Assembly: GCF_028622875.1 (NCBI RefSeq)
Contig: NZ_CP117709.1
Coordinates: forward strand, 186,001 to 250,000
Reading direction: 5' to 3'
DNA length: 64,000 bases
Source of the DNA: Streptomyces sp. MMBL 11-1
GTDB lineage: Bacteria > Actinomycetota > Actinomycetes > Streptomycetales > Streptomycetaceae
How positions within the stretch are numbered: position 1 is the stretch's first letter; every line of letters starts with the position of its first letter. This document shows, piece by piece, positions 1 through 7,853 of this stretch. A model generated the notes under the pieces. It was not told where the DNA came from. It was given only the letters and a program-made list of their open reading frames with translations, and made no database searches. The position numbers and the translations under genes were made by a program.

Positions 1-1
1 C

Positions 2-1588
2 CGGGCGGCCGGCTGGTGGCGCGGGGAGACGTTCGGGGAGATGCTGCGGCAGCGCGCCGAGGACCACCCGGACCGGGTCGCCGTCGTCGATCCGGCGGCG
101 GGAAGCCGGTGGACGTACGCCGATCTCGACCGGCGCGCCGACCGGCTGGCGGCGGGGTTCCTCGCCCGCGACATCGCCAAGGGCGACAGGGTGGTGGTGC
201 AACTCCCCAACATCGCCGAGTTCTTCGAGGTGATCTTCGCGCTGTTCCGGATCGGCGCGCTGCCCGTCTTCGCACTGCCCGCGCACCGGGAGAGCGAGAT
301 CACCTACTTCTGCGAGTTCACCGGGGCGGTGGCCTACGTCATCGCGGCCGAGCACGGCGGCTACGACTACCGTGAGCTGGCGTCGAAGGCCCGCGCCAAC
401 GTGGGGACCCTGCGCCATGTCTTCGTCGCCCAGGGGGACCCCGGCGAGTTCGAGGCGCTGGCCGAGGTCGCCGAGGAGCCGGTCGGCTACGGCGGCCCCC
501 GCCCGGACGACCTCGCCTTCCTACAGCTCTCCGGCGGCAGCACCGGCGTACCGAAGCTGATCCCGCGCACCCACGACGACTACATCTACTCGCTGCGGGG
601 CTCCAACGAGATCTGCGCCGTCGACGCGACGAGCGTGTATCTGTGCGTGCTGCCGGCGGCCCACAACTTCCCGCTCTCATCGCCCGGTTCACTCGGCACG
701 CTGTACGCCGGCGGCCGTGTGGTGCTGTGCCCGGGGCCCTCGCCGGAGGTGGCGTTCCCACTGATCGAGCGTGAGGGCGTCACCATCACCGGACTCGTGC
801 CACCGCTGGCCCTGTTGTGGACGGAGGCGGCGCCCGGCACCGCGCACGACCTCGGCAGCCTGGACGTGCTGCTCGTGGGGGGCGCCAAGTTCAGCGAGGA
901 GGCGGCCCGCCGGGTCCGCCCCGCTCTCGGCTGCACGCTCCAACAGGTCTTCGGCATGGCCGAGGGGCTCGTCAACTACACCCGGCTGGACGACCCCGTC
1001 GAGACCATCGTCACCACGCAGGGGCGGCCCATCTCGCCCGACGACGAGATTCTCGTCGTCGACGACGACGATCAGGAGGTCGCCCCGGGCCGGACCGGTC
1101 ATCTGCTGACCCGGGGGCCGTACACGATCCGCGGCTACTGGAACGCCCCCGAGCACAACGCCCGTTCCTTCACCGAGGACGGTTTCTACCGCACCGGCGA
1201 CATCGTGCGGACCACCGCCACCGGACACATCGTCGTCGAGGGGCGGGCCAAGGACCAGATCAACCGGGGCGGCGAGAAGATCGCCGCCGAGGAGGTCGAG
1301 AACCACATCCTCGCCCACCCCGCCGTGCACGACGCCAACGTGGTGGCCGAGCCCGACCCGTACCTGGGCGAACGCGTCTGCGCCTACGTGATCCTGCGCT
1401 CGGGCGCCGGTCCGCTGAAGGCGGTGGCCGTCAAGCGGTTCGTACGCGAACGGGGCCTGGCCTCCTACAAGGTGCCGGACCGGGTCGAGTTCGTCGACGC
1501 CTTCCCGCAGACCGGTGTGGGCAAGGTCTCCAAGAAGGACCTGCGCCACGCCGCGGCTCGCACCGCCTCTCCTTCCCCCTCCCGCTGA
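2..1588 (+). CDS. dhbE: 2,3-dihydroxybenzoate-AMP ligase (5' end outside window)
   Basis: Stand-alone adenylation enzyme that activates 2,3-dihydroxybenzoate (or salicylate) as the acyl-AMP and loads it on an aryl carrier protein for catechol siderophore assembly. The frame is open to the left edge and reads [15 protein letters not shown] before the first internal ATG at 41. That matches the usual EntE/DhbE N-terminus, so the true start lies upstream. Visible adenylation motifs are [15 protein letters not shown] (A3), [11 protein letters not shown] (the Asn replacing the usual Asp of amino-acid domains is typical of aryl-acid activators), YRTGD (A7), [14 protein letters not shown] (A8) and [11 protein letters not shown] (A10). 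It is followed by an isochorismatase and an ArCP on the same strand, as in dhb/ent operons. DHB rather than salicylate is inferred from the isochorismatase neighbour. Confidence 0.93.
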   Translation, partial: RAAGWWRGETFGEMLRQRAEDHPDRVAVVDPAAGSRWTYADLDRRADRLAAGFLARDIAKGDRVVVQLPNIAEFFEVIFALFRIGALPVFALPAHRESEITYFCEFTGAVAYVIAAEHGGYDYRELASKARANVGTLRHVFVAQGDPGEFEALAEVAEEPVGYGGPRPDDLAFLQLSGGSTGVPKLIPRTHDDYIYSLRGSNEICAVDATSVYLCVLPAAHNFPLSSPGSLGTLYAGGRVVLCPGPSPEVAFPLIEREGVTITGLVPPLALLWTEAAPGTAHDLGSLDVLLVGGAKFSEEAARRVRPALGCTLQQVFGMAEGLVNYTRLDDPVETIVTTQGRPISPDDEILVVDDDDQEVAPGRTGHLLTRGPYTIRGYWNAPEHNARSFTEDGFYRTGDIVRTTATGHIVVEGRAKDQINRGGEKIAAEEVENHILAHPAVHDANVVAEPDPYLGERVCAYVILRSGAGPLKAVAVKRFVRERGLASYKVPDRVEFVDAFPQTGVGKVSKKDLRHAAARTASPSPSR

Positions 1589-1616
1589 ACGCCTCCCCGA
1601 ACGGAACCTCTCCACC

Positions 1617-2249
1617 ATGGCTCTGCCCGCCATCGCTCCCTATCCCATGCCGGCCGCCGACGAGCTGCCCGCCAACCGGGTCGGCTGGACCGTCGACCCC
1701 GCGCGTGCGGTGCTCCTCGTCCACGACCTGCAGAACCATTTCCTGTCGGCGTACGACCGCCGGGCCGAACCGGTGCCCGAACTCCTCGCTCACGTGGCCG
1801 AGTTGAAGAAGAGCGCGACGCGGCTCGGCGTGCCGGTCCTCTACACCGCGCAGCCCGGCGGCCAGAGCGCGGAGGAGCGCGGTCTCCAGCAGGACTTCTG
1901 GGGCCCCGGACTCCCCGCCGACGAGCACCTGGCGGCCATCGCGGACGAGGTCGCACCCGACGCGGGCGACACCGTGCTCACCAAGTGGAAGTACAGCGGG
2001 TTCGTCCGCACCGATCTGCTGGAGCGGCTGCGCGGGCAGGGCCGCGACCAGATCGTCATCACCGGCGTCTACGCCCACATCGGTGTGCTCATGACCGCGT
2101 GCGACGCCTGGATGCGGGACATCCAGGCGTTCGTGGTGGCCGACGCTGTGGCGGACTTCTCGGCGGATGACCATGCGATGGCGCTGCGCTGGGCCGCGGG
2201 CAGGTGCGCCGTCGTCACGACCGCCCGGACCGTCTTCGAAGGGAAGTGA
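1617..2249 (+). CDS. dhbB: Isochorismatase (single domain)
   Basis: Hydrolyses isochorismate to 2,3-dihydro-2,3-dihydroxybenzoate and pyruvate, the step before DHB formation. The 210-aa protein starts at the ATG 29 nt after dhbE; the open frame continues upstream only as an out-of-frame overlap with dhbE. The isochorismatase fold is clear: LLVHDLQNHF near residue 33 (catalytic Asp), TKWKYSGF in the middle, and GVYAHIGVLMTACDAWMRD for the late helix. DhbB/EntB proteins usually carry an aryl carrier domain at the C-terminus. Here the protein ends right after the hydrolase domain and the carrier is a separate overlapping gene. Confidence 0.92.
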   Translation: MALPAIAPYPMPAADELPANRVGWTVDPARAVLLVHDLQNHFLSAYDRRAEPVPELLAHVAELKKSATRLGVPVLYTAQPGGQSAEERGLQQDFWGPGLPADEHLAAIADEVAPDAGDTVLTKWKYSGFVRTDLLERLRGQGRDQIVITGVYAHIGVLMTACDAWMRDIQAFVVADAVADFSADDHAMALRWAAGRCAVVTTARTVFEGK

Positions 2250-2485
2250 CCGCGGTGGCGCTCACGCTCGAACAGCTCCGTGCCGATGTCGCGGACGTCC
2301 TGGGCGAGGACCCGGAGGAGATCCCGCTCGACGAGAACCTCGTCGACTACGGCCTCGACTCCGTCCGCCTCATGTCACTGGTCGCCGCCTGGCGCCGCGA
2401 CCACGGCGTCGAGGTGGCCTTCGCCGACCTCGCCGAGCAGCCCGCCCTGGAGTCCTGGGCCTTGCTGCTGGGTGTGACCGGCTGA
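2246..2485 (+). CDS. Free-standing aryl carrier protein (ArCP)
   Basis: 79-aa carrier protein that would hold the activated dihydroxybenzoyl group on a phosphopantetheine arm. The attachment site is visible as DYGLDSVRLMSL (Ser in the D-S motif). The fold continues with a typical third helix (ADLAEQPALESWALLL). The GTG start overlaps the isochorismatase stop as GTGA, indicating translational coupling; a second GTG at 2255 is possible. Family knowledge: this domain is normally fused to isochorismatase in EntB/DhbB, so here the fusion is split. No NRPS follows in this window; the next gene is an unrelated phosphoglucomutase on the other strand, so the DHB cassette ends here. Confidence 0.9.
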   Translation: MTAVALTLEQLRADVADVLGEDPEEIPLDENLVDYGLDSVRLMSLVAAWRRDHGVEVAFADLAEQPALESWALLLGVTG

Positions 2486-2739
2486 CGCTGCGGCCGTCCA
2501 GGGGCACGTCGCCGGGACGCGGGGGCGGCGGGTGGCACGGTCCCAGTGACGGGAGGACCGAGAGCGTGCCCCTACTGCGGGTGCCACAAGCCCCCTGATC
2601 AGGGAGTTCAGCCATCCCTCACCGAGTTGACCGGGGATCGGCGGGACCGGTCCACGGCGGCCACGCGCGCGCCCACCCGAGCCGAGCGCGTGCCGCCCGG
2701 GGACGGGCCGCCCCACCCCCGGACGGCATCCCGGTCGGC

Positions 2740-4383
2740 TCAGGCGTCGCCGAGTGCTTCGGAGACCAGAGCCCGGGCCTCCTCCTGGACCCGGGCGAGA
2801 TGGCCGGGGCCCTGGAAGCTCTCCGCGTACACCTTGTAGACGTCCTCGGTGCCCGAGGGGCGGGCGGCGAACCAGGCGCTGTCGGTGCAGACCTTGAGGC
2901 CGCCGATCGCCGCACCGTTGCCGGGGGCCTCGGTGAGCACGGCGGTGACGGGCTCTCCGGCCAGGCTGTCGGCCTTGACCTGCTGCGGGGAGAGCCGGGC
3001 CAGGACGGCCTTCTCCTCGCGGGTGGCGGGTGCGTCGACGCGGGCGTACGCCGGGTCGCCGAAGCGGCCGGTGAGCCGCGCGTAGTGCTGGGAGGGGGTG
3101 GAGCCGGTGACGGCGGTGATCTCGGAGGCGAGGAGGGCCAGCAGGATGCCGTCCTTGTCCGTGGTCCAGACCCGGCCGTCGCGGCGCAGGAAGGAGGCCC
3201 CGGCGGACTCCTCGCCGCCGAAGCCGAGACGGCCCTCGAAGAGGCCGTCGACGAACCACTTGAAGCCGACCGGGACCTCCACCAGGGGACGGCCGAGGTC
3301 GTGGGCGACCCGGTCGATCATGGACGAGGAGACCAGGGTCTTGCCGATGCCGGTCCCGGCGGCCCAGCCCTCGCGGTGGGTGTAGAGGTAGTCGATGGCG
3401 ACGGCCAGATAGTGGTTGGGGTTCATCAGGCCGCCGTCGGGGGTGACGATGCCGTGCCGGTCGGCGTCGGCGTCGTTCCCGGTGGCGATGGCGTACGCGT
3501 CGCGCTGGGCGATCAGCGAGGCCATGGCGTGCGGGGACGAGCAGTCCATGCGGATCCTGCCGTCCCAGTCCAGCGTCATGAACCGCCAGGTGGGGTCGGC
3601 GAGCGGGTTGACGACGGTGAGGTCGATGCGGTGGCGTTCGGCGATCCGCCCCCAGTAGGCGACGGACGCGCCACCGAGCGGGTCGGCCCCGATGCGGATC
3701 CCCGCGTCCCGTACCGGGTCGAGGTCGAGGACGGAGGGCAGGTCGTCGACGTACGCGGTCAGGAAATCGTGCCGGCGGGTGGTGTCGGCGGCCAGGGCGC
3801 GGGCGTACGGGATCCGGCGGACCTCTCCGAGCCCGGACTCGATCAGGGCGTTGGCCCGGTCCTGGATCCAGGAGGTGGCGTCGGAGGCGGCCGGTCCCCC
3901 GTTCGGCGGGTTGTACTTGAAGCCGCCGTCGGCGGGCGGGTTGTGCGAGGGGGTGATCACGATCCCGTCGGCCAGGTGCGCGGTGCGGCCCCGGTTGTAC
4001 GTGAGGATGGCGTGCGAGACGGCGGGGGTCGGGGTGTAGCCGTCCTCGCTGTCGATGAGGACGGTGGCCCCGTTGGCCGCGAGCACCTCCAGGGCGGTGA
4101 CCCGGGCGGGTTCGGACAGGGCGTGGGTGTCCGCGCCGAGGAACAGGGGTCCGTCGGTGCCCTGGCGGGTGCGGTAGTCGCAGATCGCCTGGGTGGTCGC
4201 GGCGATGTGGTCCTCGTTGAACGCGGCGTTGAACGCGGAGCCCCGGTGGCCGGAGGTCCCGAAGGCCACCCGTTGCGCGGGCTCGGCCGGATCGGGGTGG
4301 AGTGCGTAATAGGCCGTCACCAGCCGGGCCACGTCGACCAGGTCTGCGGGCTGCGCCGGGTGACCGGCCCGTTCGTGCACCAT
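2740..4383 (-). CDS. pgm: Phosphoglucomutase (alpha-D-glucose type)
   Basis: Cytoplasmic enzyme interconverting glucose-1-phosphate and glucose-6-phosphate for glycogen, trehalose and cell-wall sugar metabolism. The 547-aa length is the usual one. Motifs in order: FGTSGHRG near residue 40, the phosphoserine loop [15 protein letters not shown], the metal loop DADADRHG, the sugar loop GEESAGASF, and the phosphate-binding [15 protein letters not shown] at the C-terminus. The start is the ATG at 4383, preceded by GGAG; the frame extends 25 codons further upstream without a better site. Monocistronic, convergent with the DHB genes. A perfect 12-bp palindrome CCCTGATCAGGG lies in the 254-bp gap beyond its stop (2593-2604); I cannot assign it. 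Confidence 0.95.
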   Translation of the reverse strand: MVHERAGHPAQPADLVDVARLVTAYYALHPDPAEPAQRVAFGTSGHRGSAFNAAFNEDHIAATTQAICDYRTRQGTDGPLFLGADTHALSEPARVTALEVLAANGATVLIDSEDGYTPTPAVSHAILTYNRGRTAHLADGIVITPSHNPPADGGFKYNPPNGGPAASDATSWIQDRANALIESGLGEVRRIPYARALAADTTRRHDFLTAYVDDLPSVLDLDPVRDAGIRIGADPLGGASVAYWGRIAERHRIDLTVVNPLADPTWRFMTLDWDGRIRMDCSSPHAMASLIAQRDAYAIATGNDADADRHGIVTPDGGLMNPNHYLAVAIDYLYTHREGWAAGTGIGKTLVSSSMIDRVAHDLGRPLVEVPVGFKWFVDGLFEGRLGFGGEESAGASFLRRDGRVWTTDKDGILLALLASEITAVTGSTPSQHYARLTGRFGDPAYARVDAPATREEKAVLARLSPQQVKADSLAGEPVTAVLTEAPGNGAAIGGLKVCTDSAWFAARPSGTEDVYKVYAESFQGPGHLARVQEEARALVSEALGDA

Positions 4384-4600
4384 CGGGTCTCCTCGTACGT
4401 TCTCGTCGTCGGGCCGGCCCGCGGGGAGACGGGCCCGGCGCACCGGGGAAACGATCACACCGGTCCGTACCCGATTCTGCTCTCCCGGCCGCCCCGGCGC
4501 GCGACCGGTTCACGCCTTCCTCGTGTCGCGGCCCGGCCGGAGCGGCGCCGCGCCCCGGGTCCGGAGCGGACCGGGGGCGCGGAACCGTACGGGCGGGGGC

Positions 4601-5668
4601 TCAACGGCCCTGGAGGGACCTCACGTTGTCGCCGAAGGTCCAGCCCCTGGAGCCGTCCCAGTTCAGGGACCAGGTCATCAGCCCCTTGAGGGAGCCGTTG
4701 TAGTGGTTCCAGGCCTGTGAGACGAGTCCGGTGGACATGTGGCCGCCGCCGGCGCCGGGCTGGGCGGGGAGGCCGGGGACCTGCTTGTCGTAGGGCACCT
4801 TGATGGTGGTGCCCTGGATGACGAGCCCCTTGTTCAGACAGTCGGTCTGGGCGGTGAAGCCCGCGACGGTGCCGGCGGCGTAGGAGTCACCGGAGCAGCC
4901 GTACATGCTGCCGTTGTAGTACTGCATGTTCAGCCACCACAGGCGGCCGTTGTCGGCGTACTTCTTGATGATGGGCAGGTACGAGCCCCAGATCGAGCCG
5001 TAGACGACGCTGCCGCCGGTGACGTACGCCGTCTCGGGCGCCATGGTGAGGCCGAAGTTCGGCGGCATCGCGGCGAGGACGCCGTCGATGATGCGGATGA
5101 GGTTGGACTGCGACGCGGACAGCTGGTTGATGTTGCCGCTGCCGACGAGGCCGGTCTCGATGTCGATGTCGATGCCGTCGAAGTTGTACTTCTTCAGGAT
5201 CGGGACGATCGTCGCGACGAACCGGTCGGCCACCGCGCTGGAGCTGAGATCGATCCCTGCCGCGGCTCCGCCGATCGACATGAGGGTGGTGAGGCCGTTG
5301 GCCTTGGCCTGGCACATCTCGGCGGGGGTCGCGACCTTGACGGTCCTGTCCATGCCGTCCTCCCAGAGGACGGTGCCGTCGGAGCGGATGACGGGGAAGG
5401 CCGCGTTGATGACGTTGTAGCCGTGCTGGGTGATGCGGGGGTCGGTGATCGGGATCCAGCCGAGCGGCGGGTGCACGCCGTTGGCCGCCCCGTCCCAGTT
5501 CTCCCAGTACCCCTGGAGCACCTTGCCCGTGGGCTTCGACTTGACCGCGCAGGTCTCGGCGGCCGCGATGTTCGTCTCCGCGGACTTCGGCGGAGCGGCT
5601 CCGACCAGCATCGGTACAACGAGCGCCGCGGCCAGGCCGAGGCCCAGCAACCGTGATGTACGCCCCAT
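4601..5668 (-). CDS. Secreted GH18 chitinase
   Basis: Extracellular chitinase cleaving beta-1,4-GlcNAc linkages by substrate-assisted catalysis. The 355-aa product has a signal peptide (MGRTSRLL, a hydrophobic core to about residue 24, AAP) and a single GH18 barrel. The catalytic DxxDxDxE motif is visible as DGIDIDIE at residues 164-171. Conserved SIGG (131-134), MAPET and a final MTWSLNWD strand are also present. No chitin-binding or FnIII module is attached, so it is of the short catalytic-only type. The start at 5668 has AGGAAGGAC about 10 nt upstream. The promoter region carries two chitinase-type 12-mers (5762-5794), suggesting DasR/chitin-oligomer control. Confidence 0.94.
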   Translation of the reverse strand: MGRTSRLLGLGLAAALVVPMLVGAAPPKSAETNIAAAETCAVKSKPTGKVLQGYWENWDGAANGVHPPLGWIPITDPRITQHGYNVINAAFPVIRSDGTVLWEDGMDRTVKVATPAEMCQAKANGLTTLMSIGGAAAGIDLSSSAVADRFVATIVPILKKYNFDGIDIDIETGLVGSGNINQLSASQSNLIRIIDGVLAAMPPNFGLTMAPETAYVTGGSVVYGSIWGSYLPIIKKYADNGRLWWLNMQYYNGSMYGCSGDSYAAGTVAGFTAQTDCLNKGLVIQGTTIKVPYDKQVPGLPAQPGAGGGHMSTGLVSQAWNHYNGSLKGLMTWSLNWDGSRGWTFGDNVRSLQGR

Positions 5669-5761
5669 GATCCGTACGTCCTTCCTGCCCGGGTCCGCCG
5701 CCGACAGGGCGAAAGGTTCGCCCCGCCCCGCCCTGTGTCGTGACCCTGCCAAACCGTAGAA

Positions 5762-5794
5762 TGGTCCAGACCTTCGGTCAAGAGGTCTGGACCA
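5762..5794 (-). promoter_or_regulatory. Inverted pair of chitinase operator 12-mers (DasR-like sites)
   Basis: TGGTCCAGACCT at 5762-5773 and its exact reverse complement AGGTCTGGACCA at 5783-5794, 9 nt apart, 94-126 bp upstream of the chitinase start. Streptomyces chitinase promoters are known for repeats of this same 12-mer, usually as direct repeats. Each copy also matches 10 of 12 positions of the DasR core TGGTCTAGACCA. That these are the operators of this gene is inferred from position. Confidence 0.8.
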
Positions 5795-5953
5795 GACCGT
5801 CCGTCAGGAGCCGCACCGTCGGGGGCCGGTCGACCCACGGCCCGACCGGTGACGACTCCCGTACGATATGACCGCCCCGCGCCCCCAGTTCGAGGTCCAG
5901 TTCGAACCCCGAGAGGATTGCCCTACCGCTTGAAAAGCGATAAGTCGACCATA

Positions 5954-6029
5954 GCCGCGAGCCGCGAGCCGCGAGCCGCGAGCCGCGAGCCGCGAGCCGC
6001 GAGCCGCGAGCCGCGAGCCGCGAGCCGCG
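5954..6029. repeat. Heptanucleotide tandem repeat (GCCGCGA)10.9
   Basis: Ten perfect copies of GCCGCGA (5954-6023) followed by six bases of an eleventh. It sits in the intergenic region between the chitinase promoter and the GTG start at 6059, ending 30 bp before that start. The unit length of 7 would shift frame if read as protein, so it is not coding. It is a simple-sequence array of the kind that changes copy number by slippage. Confidence 0.95.
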
Positions 6030-6058
6030 TCGGCACGGTGTGCCCGTAGCCTTTCGGG

Positions 6059-7819
6059 GTGGCCATGCACGCTAGCCAGCCCCTCCGCGTCCCCGTCGGC
6101 GCCGACGCCGGACGATGGAGCACCTTTCACGGTGAGAAGACCCTGGTCGTAGCGGCCCGTACGGTGACCTCGACCGTACGGGTCCTCGAATGCCTGCCCG
6201 CCCTGCTGCGCGGGGACGCACGGGTGACCGTGGTCTTCGCCCATGACCCCACTTCCGCGTTCGGCGACGGCGTGCTGGAGCTGCTGCACGACGCAGGCTG
6301 CCGGGTCATCCCCTGGGCGCAGGTGCGGCACGCCGAGCCCGATCTGATCCTCACGGCCAGCGAGAACGTCGATGTGCCGGAAGGGCCCTGCCCGGTCCTC
6401 GTGCTGCCGCACGGCATCGGCTTCCAGAAGCAGGTACCGGATTCCCGCGGTCCGCGTGACCGGCTGTCCGGAGTGGTGCCGGACCGTCTCCTGGAGTCCG
6501 GGCGTGCCTGGCTGGCGATCTCGCATCCGAGCCAGGAGGAACAGCTGCTCTCCTCCCATCCGAAGGCGGCCGGTCGCACGCTGCTCGTGGGTGACCCCTG
6601 CTACGACGAACTGCTCGTCAGCGCCGGACGGGCGGACACCTACCGGCGGGCGCTCGGGGTACCCGCCGGGCACCGGCTCGTGGTGCTCAGCTCCACCTGG
6701 GGCCGCACCTCGCTGATCGGGCAGGACCCGGAGCTGGCGGCCCGGACCCTGGCCGCACTCCCGTACGACGAGTTCCGCGTCGCGGCGATCGTCCACCCCA
6801 ACGTCTGGTCCGGCCACGGTTCCTGGCAGATCCGCACCCTCCTGGCCCCGGCGCTGGAAGCCGGGCTGATGCTCGTCCCGCACATCCACGCCTGGCGCCC
6901 CGCGCTGGTCGCGGCGGACGTGGTGGTGGGCGATCACGGCTCGGTGACGCTGTACGGGGCGGCGCTCGGCAAGCCGGTCCTGTTGGGGGCCTTCGGCAGC
7001 GAGAGCGTCGACGGCACCGCCGCGGCCGCGCTCGGGCGGACCGCTCCCCGCCTGGACGCCGACGGTGACGTACGTGAACAGATCATGTCCGCCCTGGCGG
7101 AGCAGACCCCGGGCCGGTTCGCCGCGATCGCCGAGGGAGCGTTCGACCGGCCGGGGCAGGCTCTGGCCCGGCTGCGCGCCGCGCTCTACCACCTGCTGGA
7201 CCTCACGGAACCCAGGCCCGATCCCCCGCCCGCGCTGTATCTGGACGAGCCCGACGCGGCCGGAGCGGAGGTGACCGCCTGGACGGTCGTCAGCACCGTC
7301 TCCCCGGGTGCGGAACCGGACACCGTCACCGTACGCCGACGGCCTGTGGCGGTGGCACCGTACGGGAACGCCGGCGGAAGCGTGGACAAGGACGCGCGCG
7401 GGTTCGGGGAGGAGGACGAGACCGTCGGGCGCTTCCGTCATCTCGCCTGCGACGAACGCGAGCAGGACCGGAGGCTGGTGGAGAGCGCTTCGGTACTGCT
7501 GCGCGGGGCTCCGGCTCCTTCCTCCACGGCCGCGCTCCGATGGATCGGGAACGCCCTGGCACGTCTGCCGGGATGTCGGCTCGCGGCGGCCGCGCTGAGC
7601 GATGGGGGCTGCCTGGTGGGGCTCCGCGACGGGCGGATCGTGGAGGCGTCCATGACCGGGCCTCCGGCCACCCCGGGTCCGACCGCCGCGGTCGTCTACT
7701 CACTGCTGCGCGCCGCCGCTCCGCTGGACGGCGTGCTCGTGACGCTGCGGATCGGCGCGCGCGACGAGGCCGTGGCCCTGCGACTGCGCGCACCGTCGGC
7801 GGGCAGCGGCGCGGGCTGA
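6059..7819 (+). CDS. GT-B-like (CDP-glycerol transferase-like) protein of unknown function
   Basis: 586-aa cytoplasmic protein. The first ~380 residues look like a two-lobed GT-B fold of the CDP-glycerol glycerophosphotransferase/UDP-sugar type: LVVAARTVTSTVRVLECL at the start, VLVLPHGIGFQK, AISHPSQEEQL, VVLSSTWGRTSL, AAIVHPNVW, and a donor-site-like ADVVVGDHGSVTLYGAALGKPVL. From memory, similar proteins are common in Streptomyces and often mislabelled translation initiation factor 2. The last ~200 residues match nothing I recognise; they contain a charged stretch (CDEREQDRR) and a compact alpha/beta segment. The start is GTG 6059 or ATG 6065, with no clear ribosome site, perhaps leaderless. 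It is convergent with the STAND gene. Substrate and role unknown. Confidence 0.75.
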   Translation: MAMHASQPLRVPVGADAGRWSTFHGEKTLVVAARTVTSTVRVLECLPALLRGDARVTVVFAHDPTSAFGDGVLELLHDAGCRVIPWAQVRHAEPDLILTASENVDVPEGPCPVLVLPHGIGFQKQVPDSRGPRDRLSGVVPDRLLESGRAWLAISHPSQEEQLLSSHPKAAGRTLLVGDPCYDELLVSAGRADTYRRALGVPAGHRLVVLSSTWGRTSLIGQDPELAARTLAALPYDEFRVAAIVHPNVWSGHGSWQIRTLLAPALEAGLMLVPHIHAWRPALVAADVVVGDHGSVTLYGAALGKPVLLGAFGSESVDGTAAAALGRTAPRLDADGDVREQIMSALAEQTPGRFAAIAEGAFDRPGQALARLRAALYHLLDLTEPRPDPPPALYLDEPDAAGAEVTAWTVVSTVSPGAEPDTVTVRRRPVAVAPYGNAGGSVDKDARGFGEEDETVGRFRHLACDEREQDRRLVESASVLLRGAPAPSSTAALRWIGNALARLPGCRLAAAALSDGGCLVGLRDGRIVEASMTGPPATPGPTAAVVYSLLRAAAPLDGVLVTLRIGARDEAVALRLRAPSAGSGAG

Positions 7820-7831
7820 GCGAAGCTGCGC

Positions 7832-7847
7832 GCGGGCACACGCCCGC
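7832..7847. terminator. Short hairpin between convergent genes
   Basis: GCGGGC-ACAC-GCCCGC in the 34-bp gap between two convergent stops. Six G/C pairs and a 4-nt loop without a T-run, as is common for actinomycete terminators. Could serve both directions. Confidence 0.45.
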
Positions 7848-7853
7848 CGTGCG

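Noticed and set aside
2501..2572. GGGGCACG...CGTGCCCC inverted repeat after the aryl carrier gene
   Set aside because: The 56-nt loop is too long for a convincing terminator.
2375..4513. A 712-codon minus-strand frame overlapping pgm
   Set aside because: Arg/Pro/Gly-rich shadow of the phosphoglucomutase gene in another frame; pgm has all catalytic motifs.
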